Assembly (NCBI GenBank): GCA_949316235.1
Contig: OX438744.1
Location: forward strand, 29,818,778 to 29,882,777
Source of the DNA: Oegoconia quadripuncta
Taxonomy: Eukaryota > Arthropoda > Insecta > Lepidoptera > Autostichidae
DNA length: 64,000 nucleotides
Direction: 5' to 3'
Below the pieces are notes generated by a model that saw only the letters and a program-made list of their open reading frames with translations, did not search any database and had not been told where the DNA came from. Every line of letters begins with the position of its first letter. The stretch's first letter is position 1. Positions 8,396 to 23,300 of the stretch are shown here, one piece after another. The translations under genes and the position numbers were made by a program.

Positions 8396-11300
8396 GTAAC
8401 CACTTGGATTCATTTATTTTTTAAATCTGAGAGACTGATGTTGAAAGAAATCGCCGCCAGTCTTACCTGTAGTCCTAGTAACTAAAGAAAAATCAGGTAC
8501 TGCAGGTCCACGTATGCATACCGTCGCTCAAAATTCTATTAAAGGAAATGCCCAGGTACAGACGAACACACGTGTACATATCGTATCTGAAAATTTTGTT
8601 AAAGAAATTGCTCATTGGAAATAGGGATAATGTCAATTGCCACTTCCAATATTTTAGCAGATGATATACTATGAATTCTAATATGCTACCACTACAGCGT
8701 CTCACTCGGAGAGGGTATGACCCATCAGATGGGTCAGTGCAGCTTAATATTAGGTCCTTACCTATGAAATTGGCGTTTTGTATGAAGAATTTAATTAAGA
8801 CTGTTTTCTCCATACAAACATTTTTGATTTTTTTTTGGGAACGGCACTTCCAAATATGTATTATCGGATAACATTAAGTGTTAATTTTTAAAAGTAACCG
8901 ATTTATAAAGTTTCTGCGACTCTAAGAAATAATATGGGAAGCTCATGAAAAGAGCTGTGTTCAAGTTCTTTTTATTATGATTTAGCTCAGACTTTAAAAA
9001 ATATCTCATGTGAATCCTTGAAAATATATTCTATTGTCCCAATAAAAAACAAATTTGGAAATAGCCATGGAATAGTAGGAATTGGTACATATGATTAACG
9101 AAGAAAAAAATCTCCAATTTCATAGGCACAGACCCAACGCTGTACTCCAGTACCACTACTGGAGTATCAGCGTCTCACTCGGAGAGGGTATGACCCATCA
9201 GATGGGTCCAGTGTAGCTTAATAAATTTGTGTCGAGACAGTCAGTGTTTACAAGAGCGCGTCTTGAAGCCCAGTGTGTAACCCACTTAAAAACAACCGGG
9301 ACCGAGTGTTTTGAGTGCTCTCTTAAATAACATTCGTCAATACTCATTATAATGAAACCAACCAAATTATCTTAACACAGCAAAGGATCAGGTAATAAAA
9401 TGAATTAAATATGTTTATTATATAATACAATATTCATTCAGGACAGGTTCCCGCCCGACCAAGGCTGATATCCAGGAGTTTGTGCAGCAGAACTTTGACC
9501 CTGAGGGCTCCGAGTTTGAAGACTGGCGGCCCCCTGATTGGAAGGACGATCCAGGTGGGTATGGTCCACCAATCGCAGGGCATTGACTGATATTTGCTGT
9601 GGGGAGGGGTGGGGTGGAACATTTTTCCTGTTTTTTCACCCTTAAATTGTTTTTTATTCTTAAGTAAGTGCCGTCACTCTTCTTCAGACTACTAGGCGTG
9701 GGGAGTATTCCACCCGTATATAGTTAATATACCGAACATTCGCACTAATAAGTTCGATTCTTCATTCATCATCCGAACAGCCAAGGCATATGGAACTCCC
9801 TTCCGGCGTCAGTCTCTCCTGAATCCTACAACCTTGGGATCTTCAAGAGCAGAGTGAATAGGCATTTACTAGGATCGCGTGCTTCATCTTCGACCACATC
9901 GTCACTTTCCATCAAGTGAGATTGTGGTTAAACGCAAATCCAGTCAATCATAAAAACAAAGTTTGGGGTAGAAGATAAGAATAGTCACGTTGGTCACTTG
10001 TCTACTCGTGTAGAGTACCACGTTTCACTGCGTACAGCATTAATAGTGAAAGGATTACGCAGGCGTGGTCTACCGTCAGATCAAGACATTAGTAACTTGG
10101 AGTTAAAAGTCTAGTCAGTCTTTTCGGAATCTTACTCGTAGAATCTTGGGATCTTCAAGAGCAAGGAGAATATGCATCATTAAGTTCGACCACAACGTCA
10201 CTTTCCAACTGGTGAGATTGTGATTAAACACGTATACAGTCAACCATAAAAAAAACTATTGAAAGCTCAAGGTGACAGCTACATTCAAATACTACAAGTA
10301 GTTGTAGCCCGTAGTGTGAATTACCATTATATCGTATCACTATGTCAATCACTCTCATAGTTCGTTTATGGTAGATAGATAGATAAAGCCTTTATTTGTT
10401 TCCTCAGTCACACGCATTCATATTGATACATAGATAAGGTAATACATCAACAACAATAACATAATATTGCAACACTAACGCATGTGTGTGCTGCAGCAGT
10501 ACAAATGGGTCATTGTACTGCTGCAGCACACACATGCGTGTTGGTGGTGGTATTGTAATTCTTCTAAAGCTAGAAAATATCTACCGCTACCACCTACTAG
10601 CCGACGGATGTGACGTATCTATTTACTCGCCAATCTCTATAATACGACGCGTGTGACGGCAGCCTGCATCATTATAATTATGATTGATTAACGTCAAATA
10701 ATTTGTGATATTAAGCCGCACCTATTACAATTCCACAAAACACTAATTAACTTTTACCTAAGCTTACTTAGAATGTATTGTTACTATAATTCAGCCAGTA
10801 GTTTGGTAATTGGAGCATGTGGACAGAAAGTCCAATACTCCTGATCAATTGGCCCTAAACCACGTTTTATAAAGCTCTTCAAATTGTTGGGAGTCTCTCT
10901 TCAATGAGGGACTATGAGAGTCACAATCGTATGGCCGTCCACTCTAGTTCTGCAACGCTGGTGAATCAGTTGCCGGAGACTCATTCCTTTTTCGATGTAG
11001 CATTAAGATACTGAGCAATGCTTTCATTATGACTTACAGTACCCCTGTAGTTCCTAGTAAAATAGTAGCAACCAGATTCTTCCTGTGGATGTCCCAAAAT
11101 ACAATTCAGATGGACAGCTGCTTTATTGCTGCAGAGCTTCCAAAAATTCTACCACGACATCTCGTTTTCCCATCGTGCAGCATGGTGATTGTCCCAAGTT
11201 CTCATTCCAAATCGCGCCACACCACCCCTCGTTTGCCCAGCGCGCAGCATGGCGATTGTTCTAAGTTCTCAATCCAAATCGCGCCATGAGATAGGCTTAT

Positions 11301-14300
11301 GGTATTGATGATGCAGACGATGATGATAATAATAAAGGTTTCGGTGCAGTTGCTGTAACGAATCACTAGTAATAATTCTAAACGCCCGGACCATGTACAC
11401 TGACTGTATATTCCTCTTATAAATTTCACAGCGTTTCTCCGAAGGATCAAGGACCCGCACCTCAATCAATGGGCATCAGAGCTGAACAGACTGTGGCTGC
11501 AACTCGGAAGGAAGATGAGAGACGAGGTCAAGAAGCACCAAGATCTCTACTCCATCATCTACGTAGACAACCCAGTGATAGTACCTGGTAAGTGTTTCAT
11601 ACTTTCTTTTTAATTGACTTAAAACACTTCCCATGGGCGTCGTTAAAAACTACTAAGGGATTTTACACCAGAGACATCTTGGCAAAAATTTGCAAGTTTC
11701 AACGGGGCTAGGGGCTCACCCCCTTCCACATGTGCGTTTCTATATATTTCGAACGGTTAATCGTGGATGTTGCTTCAAGCATTTGGAACATTCAAACGCT
11801 TATGTTTGGGATATCTCTGACCACCCCATAGTAGAGTATGTAGTACCATAATATATGGTTAATTTTATAAAATGAAAACAGACATATTTTACTTTACTTC
11901 GCAACACAACTGATGAATTAGCGACATGTTCACGAAATGAACCTGATTTCTTCTGAAAATAGGCAAACGCCTGGCGGTACTATATCGCCGGAAGTACGTA
12001 GGCTCATGGACAGAGTAGTTATAAGGTGTATGCACTCTGAATAGTGGTTCAGACTGCCGTCAACCGTCAGAGGACATCCACCGATAGTATCTACATACAA
12101 TGGTGTAACGCTTGGAAATATCCCGTGACTAAGGCGTTGATCATGGAATTTAAGCAGAATGTATACTAGTCTGGATGAATTCCGCTGATTGTGAGGGGCA
12201 TGCAACTATGTTTACCCTTCTCACCCACGTTTTCCCGACTTATTTATTGTTGGCAGTTACTTTAAGAACCCGAAGTATAACGCAGTTGCATATACAACAA
12301 CAAATAATTTATTTTCCAGGTGGTCGTTTTCGAGAGTTCTACTACTGGGATTCGTATTGGATCATCAAAGGCCTTCTGCTATCCGAGATGAGGAGCACCG
12401 CGCGAGGCATGGTCTCCAACTTCCTGGACGTAGTGGAGCGGATAGGATTTATTCCTAATGGCGGCAGGATTTACTACGCGATGAGGTACATGTGAAAACA
12501 AATCATATAAATTGAAAATTTGGGACGCCTGAACAACTTACAAAATTCCGCTACTGGACTGGATTTGTATCGCTTTCCATGGGAGGTTTTACCCTCCACA
12601 GTTCGCAATCGCAGATTTATTTGCGTCTCTACACCAAGGATGATCGATTGGTTTAGTGGATAGTGACCCTGTCTGCGAAATTAACGGTTGCGTGTTCGAA
12701 TCCCGCGAGGCGTAATTGTAACCGCCTCCGTGGCTCAATGTAAACAACATTGGGTTTACGATTCGGAGGTCGCGGGTTCGATCCCCAGCGGGGTACCTGT
12801 TTAAGTACTCGGTTTGGTTGGTGGCAGGGCATTTTAAATGTCCGCCTGGCTAGCTACCACCATCTTATCTAAATCTGCCGCCAAGCAGTAATGTTAACAG
12901 CATTGTTGTGTTCCGGTTGTCAGAGATAAGATAGTAAGTCCACCTTCGACCTCATCTTTACTTAACCTCAGGTGTGATTGAGGTCAAGTACGTACCCGTC
13001 GTGCATAAAAAAAAAGCGTAAATGTTTGTATGATGAGTAAGAACATTTACTCCCGAGTCATGGATGTTTATATAAATATTTATGTATGTTTATACATTAT
13101 CTAGTATCCATAGTACCAATTTTGCTTAGTTTGAGACTAAATGATTGGTGTAAGTGTTCGAAATAATTTTTTTTTTTTTTTATGCACGACGGGTTCGTAC
13201 TTGACCTCAATCATCAATCAATCACACCTGATATTAAGTGAAGATGAGGTCGAAGGTGGAAGCATACTGACCCGGAAACCCCAACACATATGCGGGACTG
13301 GCTATCTTATCTCTGACAACCGGAACACAACAATGCTATTAACATTGCTGCTTAGCGGCAGATTTAGATAAGATGGTGGTAGCTAGCCAGGCGTACATTT
13401 AAAATGCCCTACCACCAACCAAACCGAGTACTTAAACATGTACCCCGCTGGGGATCGAACCCGCGACCTCCGAATCGTAAACCCAATGTTGTTTACATTG
13501 AGCCACGGAGGCGATTAAATATTTATTAGTATTTATGCTGTCTATCGCTGGTGTAATATACTATTATGCTCAAGATTTATCTGGATCTCTTCATTTTCCA
13601 GGTCCCAACCACCCCTCCTAATCCCAATGGTTCAGCTGATAATGGAAGACTTCGAAGATCTGGGCTTCCTCAAGAGCCACATCCACACCCTGGACAAGGA
13701 GTTTGACTTCTGGATGACAAACCACACTATAGAAGTGGAACAGGATGGAAGAAAGTTAGTATCCTGACTTTAAATAGTATAGAGCAAATAAGATCATTTC
13801 TCTTCATGATTTCCATGTATCGGTAAGAACTTAATACCGTCTTGCCTAAAAGCAGATAGAGGGATGGCAAAGTCACAGCGCTATTTAATGCTGCGTATAA
13901 ATGGAAGAGCAAGAGATATCTTGCGCTTGCTGAGAATGAAATGACGTTACTGTCAAGTCAAACAACATCGAGCTCTCAAAGGTCGCCTACGGCGACCATG
14001 CTTCCATCTTATACTCATCATATCAAGAGATATCTTGCGCTTGCTGATAATGAAAAGACTTTTCTATCAAGTCAAACAACAGCGAGCTCTTAACGGTGGA
14101 CTACGGCGTCTTTGCTTCCATCTTATCAAGAGATATCTTGCGCTTGCTGATAATGAAATGACGTTACTGTCAAGTTAAACAACACTGAGCTCTCAAAGGT
14201 GGACTACGGCGACCTTGCTTCCATCTTATCCTCATCAAGAGATGTCTTGCGCTTGCTGATAATGAAATGACGTTACTGTCAAGTCAAACAACACCGAACT

Positions 14301-17300
14301 CTTAACGGTGGACTACGGCGTCCTTGCTTCCATCTTATTCTCATCTTATCTAGAGATATCTTGCGCTTGCTGAAAATTAAATGACGTCACTGTCAAGTTA
14401 AACAACACCGAGCTCTTAAAGGTGGGCTATGGCGACCATGCTTCCATCTTATCCTCATCTCATTTGAGGTTAACCGCGTCCATGGCTGGTTGGATTTGGA
14501 GGTCGCTGTTTCGTTTCCTAGCGGGGTACACGTTTAGTACTCGGTTTGGTTGGTAGTAGGGCTTTTTTACATGTCAACCGCCAAGCAGAAAAGTTGATTG
14601 CATTCTTGAGTTCCGGCTGTTTGAGATAAGGTAGCCAGTCCACAAATAAGTTGGGGGTTCGGGTGAGCGCTTCCACCTTCGACCTCATCATCAGTTAATA
14701 TTGCCACACCCGAACCCACATAAAAGGTGGAGGATACTTGTATAAAAAAGTTTAGGTGTGCCTTCTCTGCCTATGTCCAGCAGTGGACCTTAGATACCTG
14801 ATGCCATAGTTATTATAGTCAACCCACAAATAATAGATCCCTTTGACTTTTTCAGATTCACAATGGCGAGATATAACGACATGTCACAGGGACCAAGACC
14901 GGAGAGCTACAAAGAAGATATTGATTGTGCCAAGTAAGGAACACTGTTATACCCTTTTTAGAACTCCGTAGCCGTAAAATATTAGGTCTTTACCTATGAA
15001 ATGGGAGATTTTTTTCTTCGTTAATCATATGTACCAACTCCTACTATAGCTATTTCCAAATTTGTTTTTCATTTGGAAACTGGAATATATTTCCAAGGTT
15101 TCCGTTGAAATATTTTTTATATTATAGTATAATTTGGATTTGCCGTTCCCCAAATAAAACCAAAAATGTTTGTATGGAGAAAACAGTCTTAATGAAATTC
15201 TTCATACAAAACGCCAATTTCATAGGTAAAGACCTAATAATATCGCCATGTCTGTCTCTCTGTCCGTATGTCAGTTTGAGCTCGATCTACGAACTTCATC
15301 GAATGTGTGTTCATAGGATTTTAACCGCGTGTAGGTAAATGTATGTAAACAACATAAGGTTTACGATTCAGAAGTCGCGGGTTCGATCTCCAGCGGGGTA
15401 CATCTTTAGTACTCGGTTTGATTGGTGGTAGGGCATTTTAAATGTCCGGCTGTGTAGCTACCACCATCTTATCTAAGTCGCCTAACGATAATGTTAATAG
15501 CATTATTGCGCTCCGGTTGTCAAAGATAAAATAACCAGTCTCCTAAATAAGATGGGGGTTTTGGGTCAGTAGACTTCAAATCAAACATATTTTTTTTATA
15601 TGAGAGGCAAACGAGCATGCGGGTCACCTGATGGGCCTTTGAGGAAGGTGTAGGCTTTTCTATTCAATGTAGGATACAAAAATATCACTTATTGAAAGTC
15701 AACATGTTATTTTTTTTTAAACTACATCGCTTCCACCTTCGGCCTCATTAAGATGAGCGTGTTAAGCTAAGGCTTAACATCAGGTGTGATGGGGGTCAAG
15801 AACGGGTTACCGTTTTGCATAAGAAAATGTAGAGTATTAACTGTCACAAATCATTTTAGGTGTGTCTTTATTTAGCTACATAATACACATAAAAGGCAAA
15901 CAGAATACTAGATACAGAATGTACAAAAAATACTGGCTTATCTCTAAAAAGAGATTATCGCGGATTATATATTATTCATTTCGAAGAACCGTCGTCGTTG
16001 GGCCGAATGAAATCCTTTCGCGGGCCGGAGCTGGCCCTCGGGCCATACTTTGCCCACCACTGCTCAAGATTAACATTATCTAACTAACATTATAAATGAT
16101 TGAGGTCAAGTGCTAACCCGTTGGGCATAAAAAAAAAGTTTGCATGTTTGTTTGTTTGTTACTCCATCACGGCGAAACGGAAGGATTTGGATGACATTTG
16201 GTATATAGGTAGAATATACCCTGGATTGAGACATAGGATACTTTTTATCCCTATAAAGTGAGTACTTCCCGCGGGATAAATAAATTTCCGCAATAAAGTT
16301 ATTCTACGAAGCCGCGGGCGGAAAGCTATTTATTATTATAGATGGATAGGCGAGCAGCAGATGCTGATGTGCTTATATCAAAGCTGGTGTGTTGGTAAAG
16401 AAAAGGAAAAAGTCACCATTTTGGATTAACCCCTTCACGTGCAGTGAACCAGACGCAATAGCAGTTTTATTGTTACATTATAACGTCTATAGACGTTCGG
16501 CGTACGCGAAAGTGTTAATAGTCTTCATGGTTTTAGAATGTATTATTTGCAAATCTATTTTTCTAATATAAACCACTTTTGCTACCGAAATTGTATAACA
16601 CCCCCGTGACATTGAACTGGTTCTACGCGGGTGGAAATCTTTATATTAAGTCCTTACTTATGAAATTGGCGTTTTGTATGAAGAATTTCATTAAGACTGT
16701 TTTCCCCATACAAATTTAGCTAAACTTTGTAACCGCTTTATTAAAGTTTCAGCGAATCTAAGGAATGATTATGCGAAGCACACGAAAAGAGCTCTGTTCA
16801 AATTTTTTTTATTATGTGATAGCCCAGAAATTTCATGTGAAACCTTGAAATAATATTCCATTTTCCAAATAAAAAATAAATTTGGATATAGCTTTGAAAA
16901 TCGAAGGAATTGGTACATATGATTAACGAAAGAAAAAAACTCCAATTTCATAGGTAAAAATCCAATATTTAATGTTGCACGCAAATATTGCAGGTACTTC
17001 GACACGTTCGAGAAGAAGGAAGAGATGTACGCGGAGCTGAAGGCCGCCGCTGAATCTGGGTGGGACTTCTCATCGCGTTGGTTCATACTCAACGGCACTA
17101 ACAAGGGTAAGCTAACGTCACCAACACTTACACACATTTAGACCAGACCACTGATAAATATTTAGAATAGATGTGAAAAAATATTTGACCTAATAAACGC
17201 CAAATAACAAAGTACAGCTTATACCGGATGAGTTTTTTTACCGTAAGGAAAAAAATAGGGCGTATTAATTAAGCGAAATAGAAATTATTGGCATTGGTAC

Positions 17301-20300
17301 TTTAATTATTTTCTTTTTTTTTTATATTACATCTGTCACTTTATGGGAAGGCGGAAATATTTTCATCGAAATAAATATTTCATAACACCGTTTCTTTTTT
17401 CTATATTTGTTAATATTCTTGGCTTTTGGGAAAGAGTCTCTTTCGCCCAGAGGTCAAGTCTGACCATTAAAAGTTCAAGGCGACATCTGTTTTGGAGAAG
17501 TTTATTTATATATTACTTATCTATTTTTATTACTTTTATTTCTGTCCTTTTCTTTATCTTCATTTATCGTTTACTTTACCTTCCTTTACTTCTTTACCTT
17601 TCTTCTTATTGTGTTTACAGATATCTTATGTACTTTGTTATTTATTTGTTCTATTATTTCCTACATGTTGTCTTCAGTTTATTTGGGACCACCGTCGAAC
17701 TTCAATCCCGACAAATGTGATTATTCCATTGTTTTATAATTACTATATATTTGTACATGTATAGTGTTATATTGTAAGCGTTGTAGATCTTGTAGTTTTA
17801 TAATGTTAGTTGCAAACTAGATTAAGTAGTGCTTATATTATTGTCTTACATATATGGACTGTTATTTTTTTTTAGTCTAGTGTTTGGAACGGATCGGGTT
17901 ATGTGGATAACATAGAATTGTCAGTATATCTAAAAGTACCTTATTTTCTTAATTCAAAATCTTAATATACTGATAATTTTATTCACACCCGAATATTTCC
18001 AAGTATCGTAACTGTACTGTAACTGTATCGTTTTCGTACCTAAGATGAGATTACACACAAACTTTCATGTTCAAAATATAAATACAATAAATCCATTCTA
18101 ATGAAACTTTATAAGCATAAGCAGGATACACTAAGTCTAATACTTTAACAGATACCAATTTTCGAAGTGATGTGTATTTGAGTTGATTTTATTTGTTTTA
18201 ATATTCCTTTTGGAAGAATAAATATGTCGGGAAAACTTTGGCGTTGCTGGCGATTGGGACGGTGCCTGTACTCAGGCAATAAGATAGTGTCATCAGCGAC
18301 CATAGAACTCGAGATGTTACCCAGTGAAGGGTAAACGTAGTGCATGACCCTCATGCCATCCAAATCGGCCCTGATGTAGGTCGCCCAGCGATACGATATT
18401 CAGTCTAAACACACAATATAATATACGGGGTGAAATTTAATTCGTTTAATCTCTGTCTACTGGAGACTCCACTCCTGATTACGAACAACCAGAAACCATA
18501 GCCGAATTCAAGCAAAAATTGTTGAACTTCCATATAAAAGGTGATTTCAGAATGGTTTACTTTGTACGGCCATTCGAAAATTTTTTGATCGAATTTGACT
18601 ATAGTGCCTCGAGGAAAGTTGTTCGTAGTGTGACGTTACCTGTTAATGAGAATTACACGAATTTGAATTCGCCCTATATGTATATTTTTCTTCTACTTGA
18701 AAAGAGTAACTTGAGTTTCTTGCTCGTTCTTCTCTGGGGAGTCAGTTTTGTGAATGAGCAGTAATATTAATAAAAAAAAATACGTTTTCAAGTGATATTG
18801 CTTATCCCATGACATAAAATCTTTTGGAAGTATTTGATTAAGGCTTTGAGTTCGCCGCGGTCACCGGTGACCGCAAACAATTGATTTTCAATCGTATCTA
18901 CGTCGCGGCAGTTAACGTGTTAAGTATAAACAAAAGTAATCTGCTAAATATAACAAACTTGAGTTTTACTAATAACTTAAGGCCTTATTCTTTTGTAAAG
19001 AAATTGCCACGCTATTTAATCAATCACTCAAATCCGGGTCTACCTATAATGTTTTAAGTCCGTTAATTTTGAAAGTTTGTATGTGATGCAGTGCTGCGCA
19101 AACGCTCTACCTAAAAAGCTGTCGTCTGTGCAATTTGTCTATAATGCCTATATAAGAAATAGAATTATTTGTATGTTTGTGTCTCTAAGGCTGATTGTAG
19201 TGTCTATGTGTAAAACCGTGACGAGTCCGTTCAACTTGCTACACTTGCGATGTCTGACTTCTTTGTTTGTTTACCACCACAGTAGACCCATATAAGTTCT
19301 TTTTTAAGAAATACTCTTAAAAACTTTATGTATGTGTGTGACTACGTAACACATAAACAATTTATCTATCTATAAATTTGGATAAAATCTGATAGTGCAA
19401 ATGTTGGTTGTTTTAGCAAATTTTGGGGTGTTCAATTATTGTTTATGACGGCCGTTCGATGTAGTGGATAGTGACCCTGTCAGCGAAACCATCGGTTGCG
19501 GTTTCGAATCCCGCGAGGGGTAAATGTTTGTGTGATCAATACGAACATTTATTCCCGAGTCATGGATGTTTATATAAATATTTGTGTACGTTTATCAGTT
19601 ATCTAGTATCCGTAGCACAAGCTTTGCTTAGTTTGGGACTAGATGATTGGTGTAAGTGTCCGAAATATTTATTTATTGTATCTGTGGCTACTTACTAAAT
19701 TGTGTGCCATTGAATTTGTAAGTTGAAATGAATCGTTTGAGCCAGAAATTTAGCGAGAAAATAATTTTTCACGAGTGACCCTCAAATCCATGCTACGAAA
19801 TTCAAATAGACCCTTCACAAATCCAATTTATTCCATCACTTTCCAGGCAACCTGACAAACCTGAAGACCCGTTCAATCATACCAGTGGACTTGAACGCGA
19901 TAATGAGTTGGAACGCCGAGTTGCTCGCCGGTTTCCACTCGCGGCTCGGGAATGTCGAGAAGACTGAATACTATAGAACGGTGCATGCCAGGTTTATGGA
20001 GGCCATTGATGAGGTTAGTGTCTATGGTTCTTGATAGATTTTAGAACGAACTGTGATGAATGAATAGAACCAGCCCGTCTCTTCTCGTCGGTGTCGTAAA
20101 AGGCGAATTTCCACCAAAAAACATTTATAGATTTGTACGTTTCAACGGCGATGGGCTCACATGTCACGTGTGTATTTCTGTATATTTCATAAGGTAAATC
20201 GTGTTTTAACCACCTCCGTGGCTCAATGTAAACAACATTGGGTTTACGATTCGGAGGTCGCGGGTTCGATCCCCAACGAGGTACATGTTTAAGTACTTGG

Positions 20301-23300
20301 TTTGGTTGGTGGTAGGGCATTTTAACATGTCCGCCTAGCTAGCTACCACCATCTTATCTAAATCTGCCGCCAAGCAGCAATGTTAATAGCATTGTTGTGT
20401 TCCGATTGTCAGAGATAAGATAGCCAGTCCCCCAAATGTGTTGGGGTTTCCGGGTCAGTACGCTTCCACCTTCGACCTCATCTTCACTTAACATCAGGTT
20501 TGATTGAGATCAAGTACCAACCCGTCGTCGTCAAAAAAAAGTTTGTTGTTTCAGTCATTAAACTCTTAATATTTGGAACAGCCAAACATTATTGTTTGGG
20601 ATATTTCGGACCACCCCATTTGGGATAAAGGTCGTGATGTTATGAGTGTATGAATTCCAGGTTAGTTAAAAATAAGGGTCTGTCCGAATACCATCAATGG
20701 GGTTTTGTAACTAGTCTAATAAATATGTAATATAGTAACTTTATTCGTTGACGAAATACAAAAATACACACAAATAAAATTCATGACAAATATATGTATT
20801 TATATATTTAATTCCGTATATTTTATGTATTTATTTACAAGAAAAATGTATTTGTGTAGTTTACCAACCATCTGGTATCCATAACACAAGCCTAGTTGCT
20901 TACTGTGGACCTAGATGGCGCTGTGTGTATGTGAGAAAATAGAAAGACACTAATAAATTATAGATTAAAAATTTTAAATCAGACCTTCCTTTCAGATTCT
21001 TTGGCATGAGGACGTCGGCGCGTGGCTAGACTTCAGCATGGAGTCGGGCCGTCGCCGTGACTACTTCTACCCCTCAAACATCGCGCCGCTATGGACAGGT
21101 TGCTATGACAAGGGAAGGAAAGACTACTACGTCAGCCGTGTCATCAACTACTTGGATAAAGTTAAGGTAAGATCAGTGATATGCAAAACCTTTTTTCACA
21201 GGGTAGGCAGAATTAAACCGCCTCCGTGGCTCAATGTTAACAACATAGGGTTTACGAATCGGCGGTCGCGGGTTCGATCTCCAGCGGGGTACATGTTTAG
21301 TACTCGGATAAAATTCTGCTTATTCACTACAATACAAGTACACTTTATTGCACAACAGAAAAGAAAATTCAGTTACAGAAAAGTGGTAAGAATAGAATGT
21401 ACAATTTGGCGACCTTATCACTAAAAGCGATCTCTTCCATGCAAACTTTGAGTATAAGGACAGTACATTTGAAATAGGCAGGTTGTGCGGTATTAAATAG
21501 GATACAACAGAAACAATACAGTTTATTAAAAAAAATGTACAAACAGTTTTTAAAATAAACAGAAAACAGTTTTAAGTTAGTTCCAGGTTAATGTGAAGAA
21601 ATTTTGTATTAAGTATGAAATGTGCTTGATACGGAATTTCTTTACATTAAGTTTCTTTAATTTAGGTTTGTTTAAGTTAAGAGAATATAATTAATTATGT
21701 GAAGCTCTCTCTCATACTTTTGCTGTGCTCTTACAGGGTGTCAAATGCTTGTACACTTTTATGTTTAACATCTATTGTAAACCATGTGATATGTAATAAA
21801 TAAAGAGGAATATATTTATGTAAAAACAGTAACAAATAAAGAGATGGAATTTAAATATAAACTAGAACAAATGTAAAAAAATTGGGGCCGCGAGGCAAGG
21901 TACCCAAAACGCTGGCAGCGTTTCCTCGTTGTATGCAGATACTTAAGCGTTGGGCGAGGAAACAACCAACTCTCGGGTCACCAGTGGCACCGACTAAGCG
22001 CTTTGAAATATCAAAGAAAAATTTAAGAGCGCCCGGCCCCCAAGGACCTAAAGTTTCGACTCCGAAAGCAAGGAAAAGGTATTCGGAACCGATGTCTCTA
22101 TATTTGTTAATTTTGATGTTTTCGGCGGCTGCACCTGGCCTCCTTAAGGTTCCTTGGAGGTGAGAAATAAATAAATACACATACTTACATAGATCGATAG
22201 ACAAATATACCTACTTAAACATAACAGTTAAATACCTTTTATTTTATTTATTATTGCCTTTCCCAGGTGGACATCTACGAGGGCGGCATTCCCACTACTT
22301 TCGAGCATTCGGGCGAACAGTGGGACTATCCAAACGCGTGGCCCCCACTACAATACATCTTTGTCGTCGGATTGGCCAACACCGGCGTCACTGAGGCGAT
22401 GCGATTGGCTAACGAGATGGCCACCAAATGGGTCCGGTCTAATTACGCTGTATGGAAGAAAAACACCGCTATGTTAGAGAAGGTACAAGTGTCGTTAATG
22501 TCACTGCATAGTACATGCTATTCTAGTCGTTGGTTCCCGGCAAAGTAATAAAGTGATGATAGATAGATAGATAGATAGATGGCACACACACAAGAAAGAA
22601 AAATACCTGGGTACTTGATGATGACCTGTTTGGTGTGGTGGTTAGAAACTCTGCTGCTATACCAAAAGGTCGCGGGTTCGAATCCTGCTAGCGTCATATG
22701 TTTGTATGATGAATACAGACATTTGTTCCCGAGTTATGGATGTTTTTCATTTATATATGTATTTATTTACAAAAGAAAATGTATTTGTGTAGTTTATCAA
22801 CCATCTGGTATCCATAATACAAGCTTAGTTGCTTAGCGTGGAACTAGATGGCGCTGTGTGTATGTGCAGAGATATTTATTTATTATTTTAAATTTTCAAA
22901 TAATGATACGTCAACTACTGAACCAAATCGCACAAAACTTGATGACGTCAATATTTTAACGGGCAACAGCTAGTCTTATAAAACGTTCCTTCTCTAGTAC
23001 GACGCGACAAGATTCGGCGGCATAGGGGGTGGAGGTGAATACGTCGTTCAGACCGGCTTTGGGTGGACCAACGGAGTCATCATGGCGTTGCTGGATCAGT
23101 ATGGAGGTGAGTCTATGGGAGCTTTGGGATACTAATGTTATACAGCTAATTGGAATACCTGTTTGGTGTAGTGGTTAGCAACTCTGACCGCTATACCAAA
23201 AGGTTAACAGATTTTATTCAAAAAATAAAATTTAGAAATGTAAATTTCGTGAGTTGGACTTTAATTGGCCGCGCGCTCTAAGTACTTTGCCATAACACAC

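Noticed and set aside
12721..12800. tRNA-like sequences with a B box (also at 19447, 22623, 34690, 36862, 39421, 53330)
   Set aside because: Each is the head of a repeated SINE with a shared non-tRNA body, and the acceptor stems do not pair well. None is taken as a working tRNA gene.
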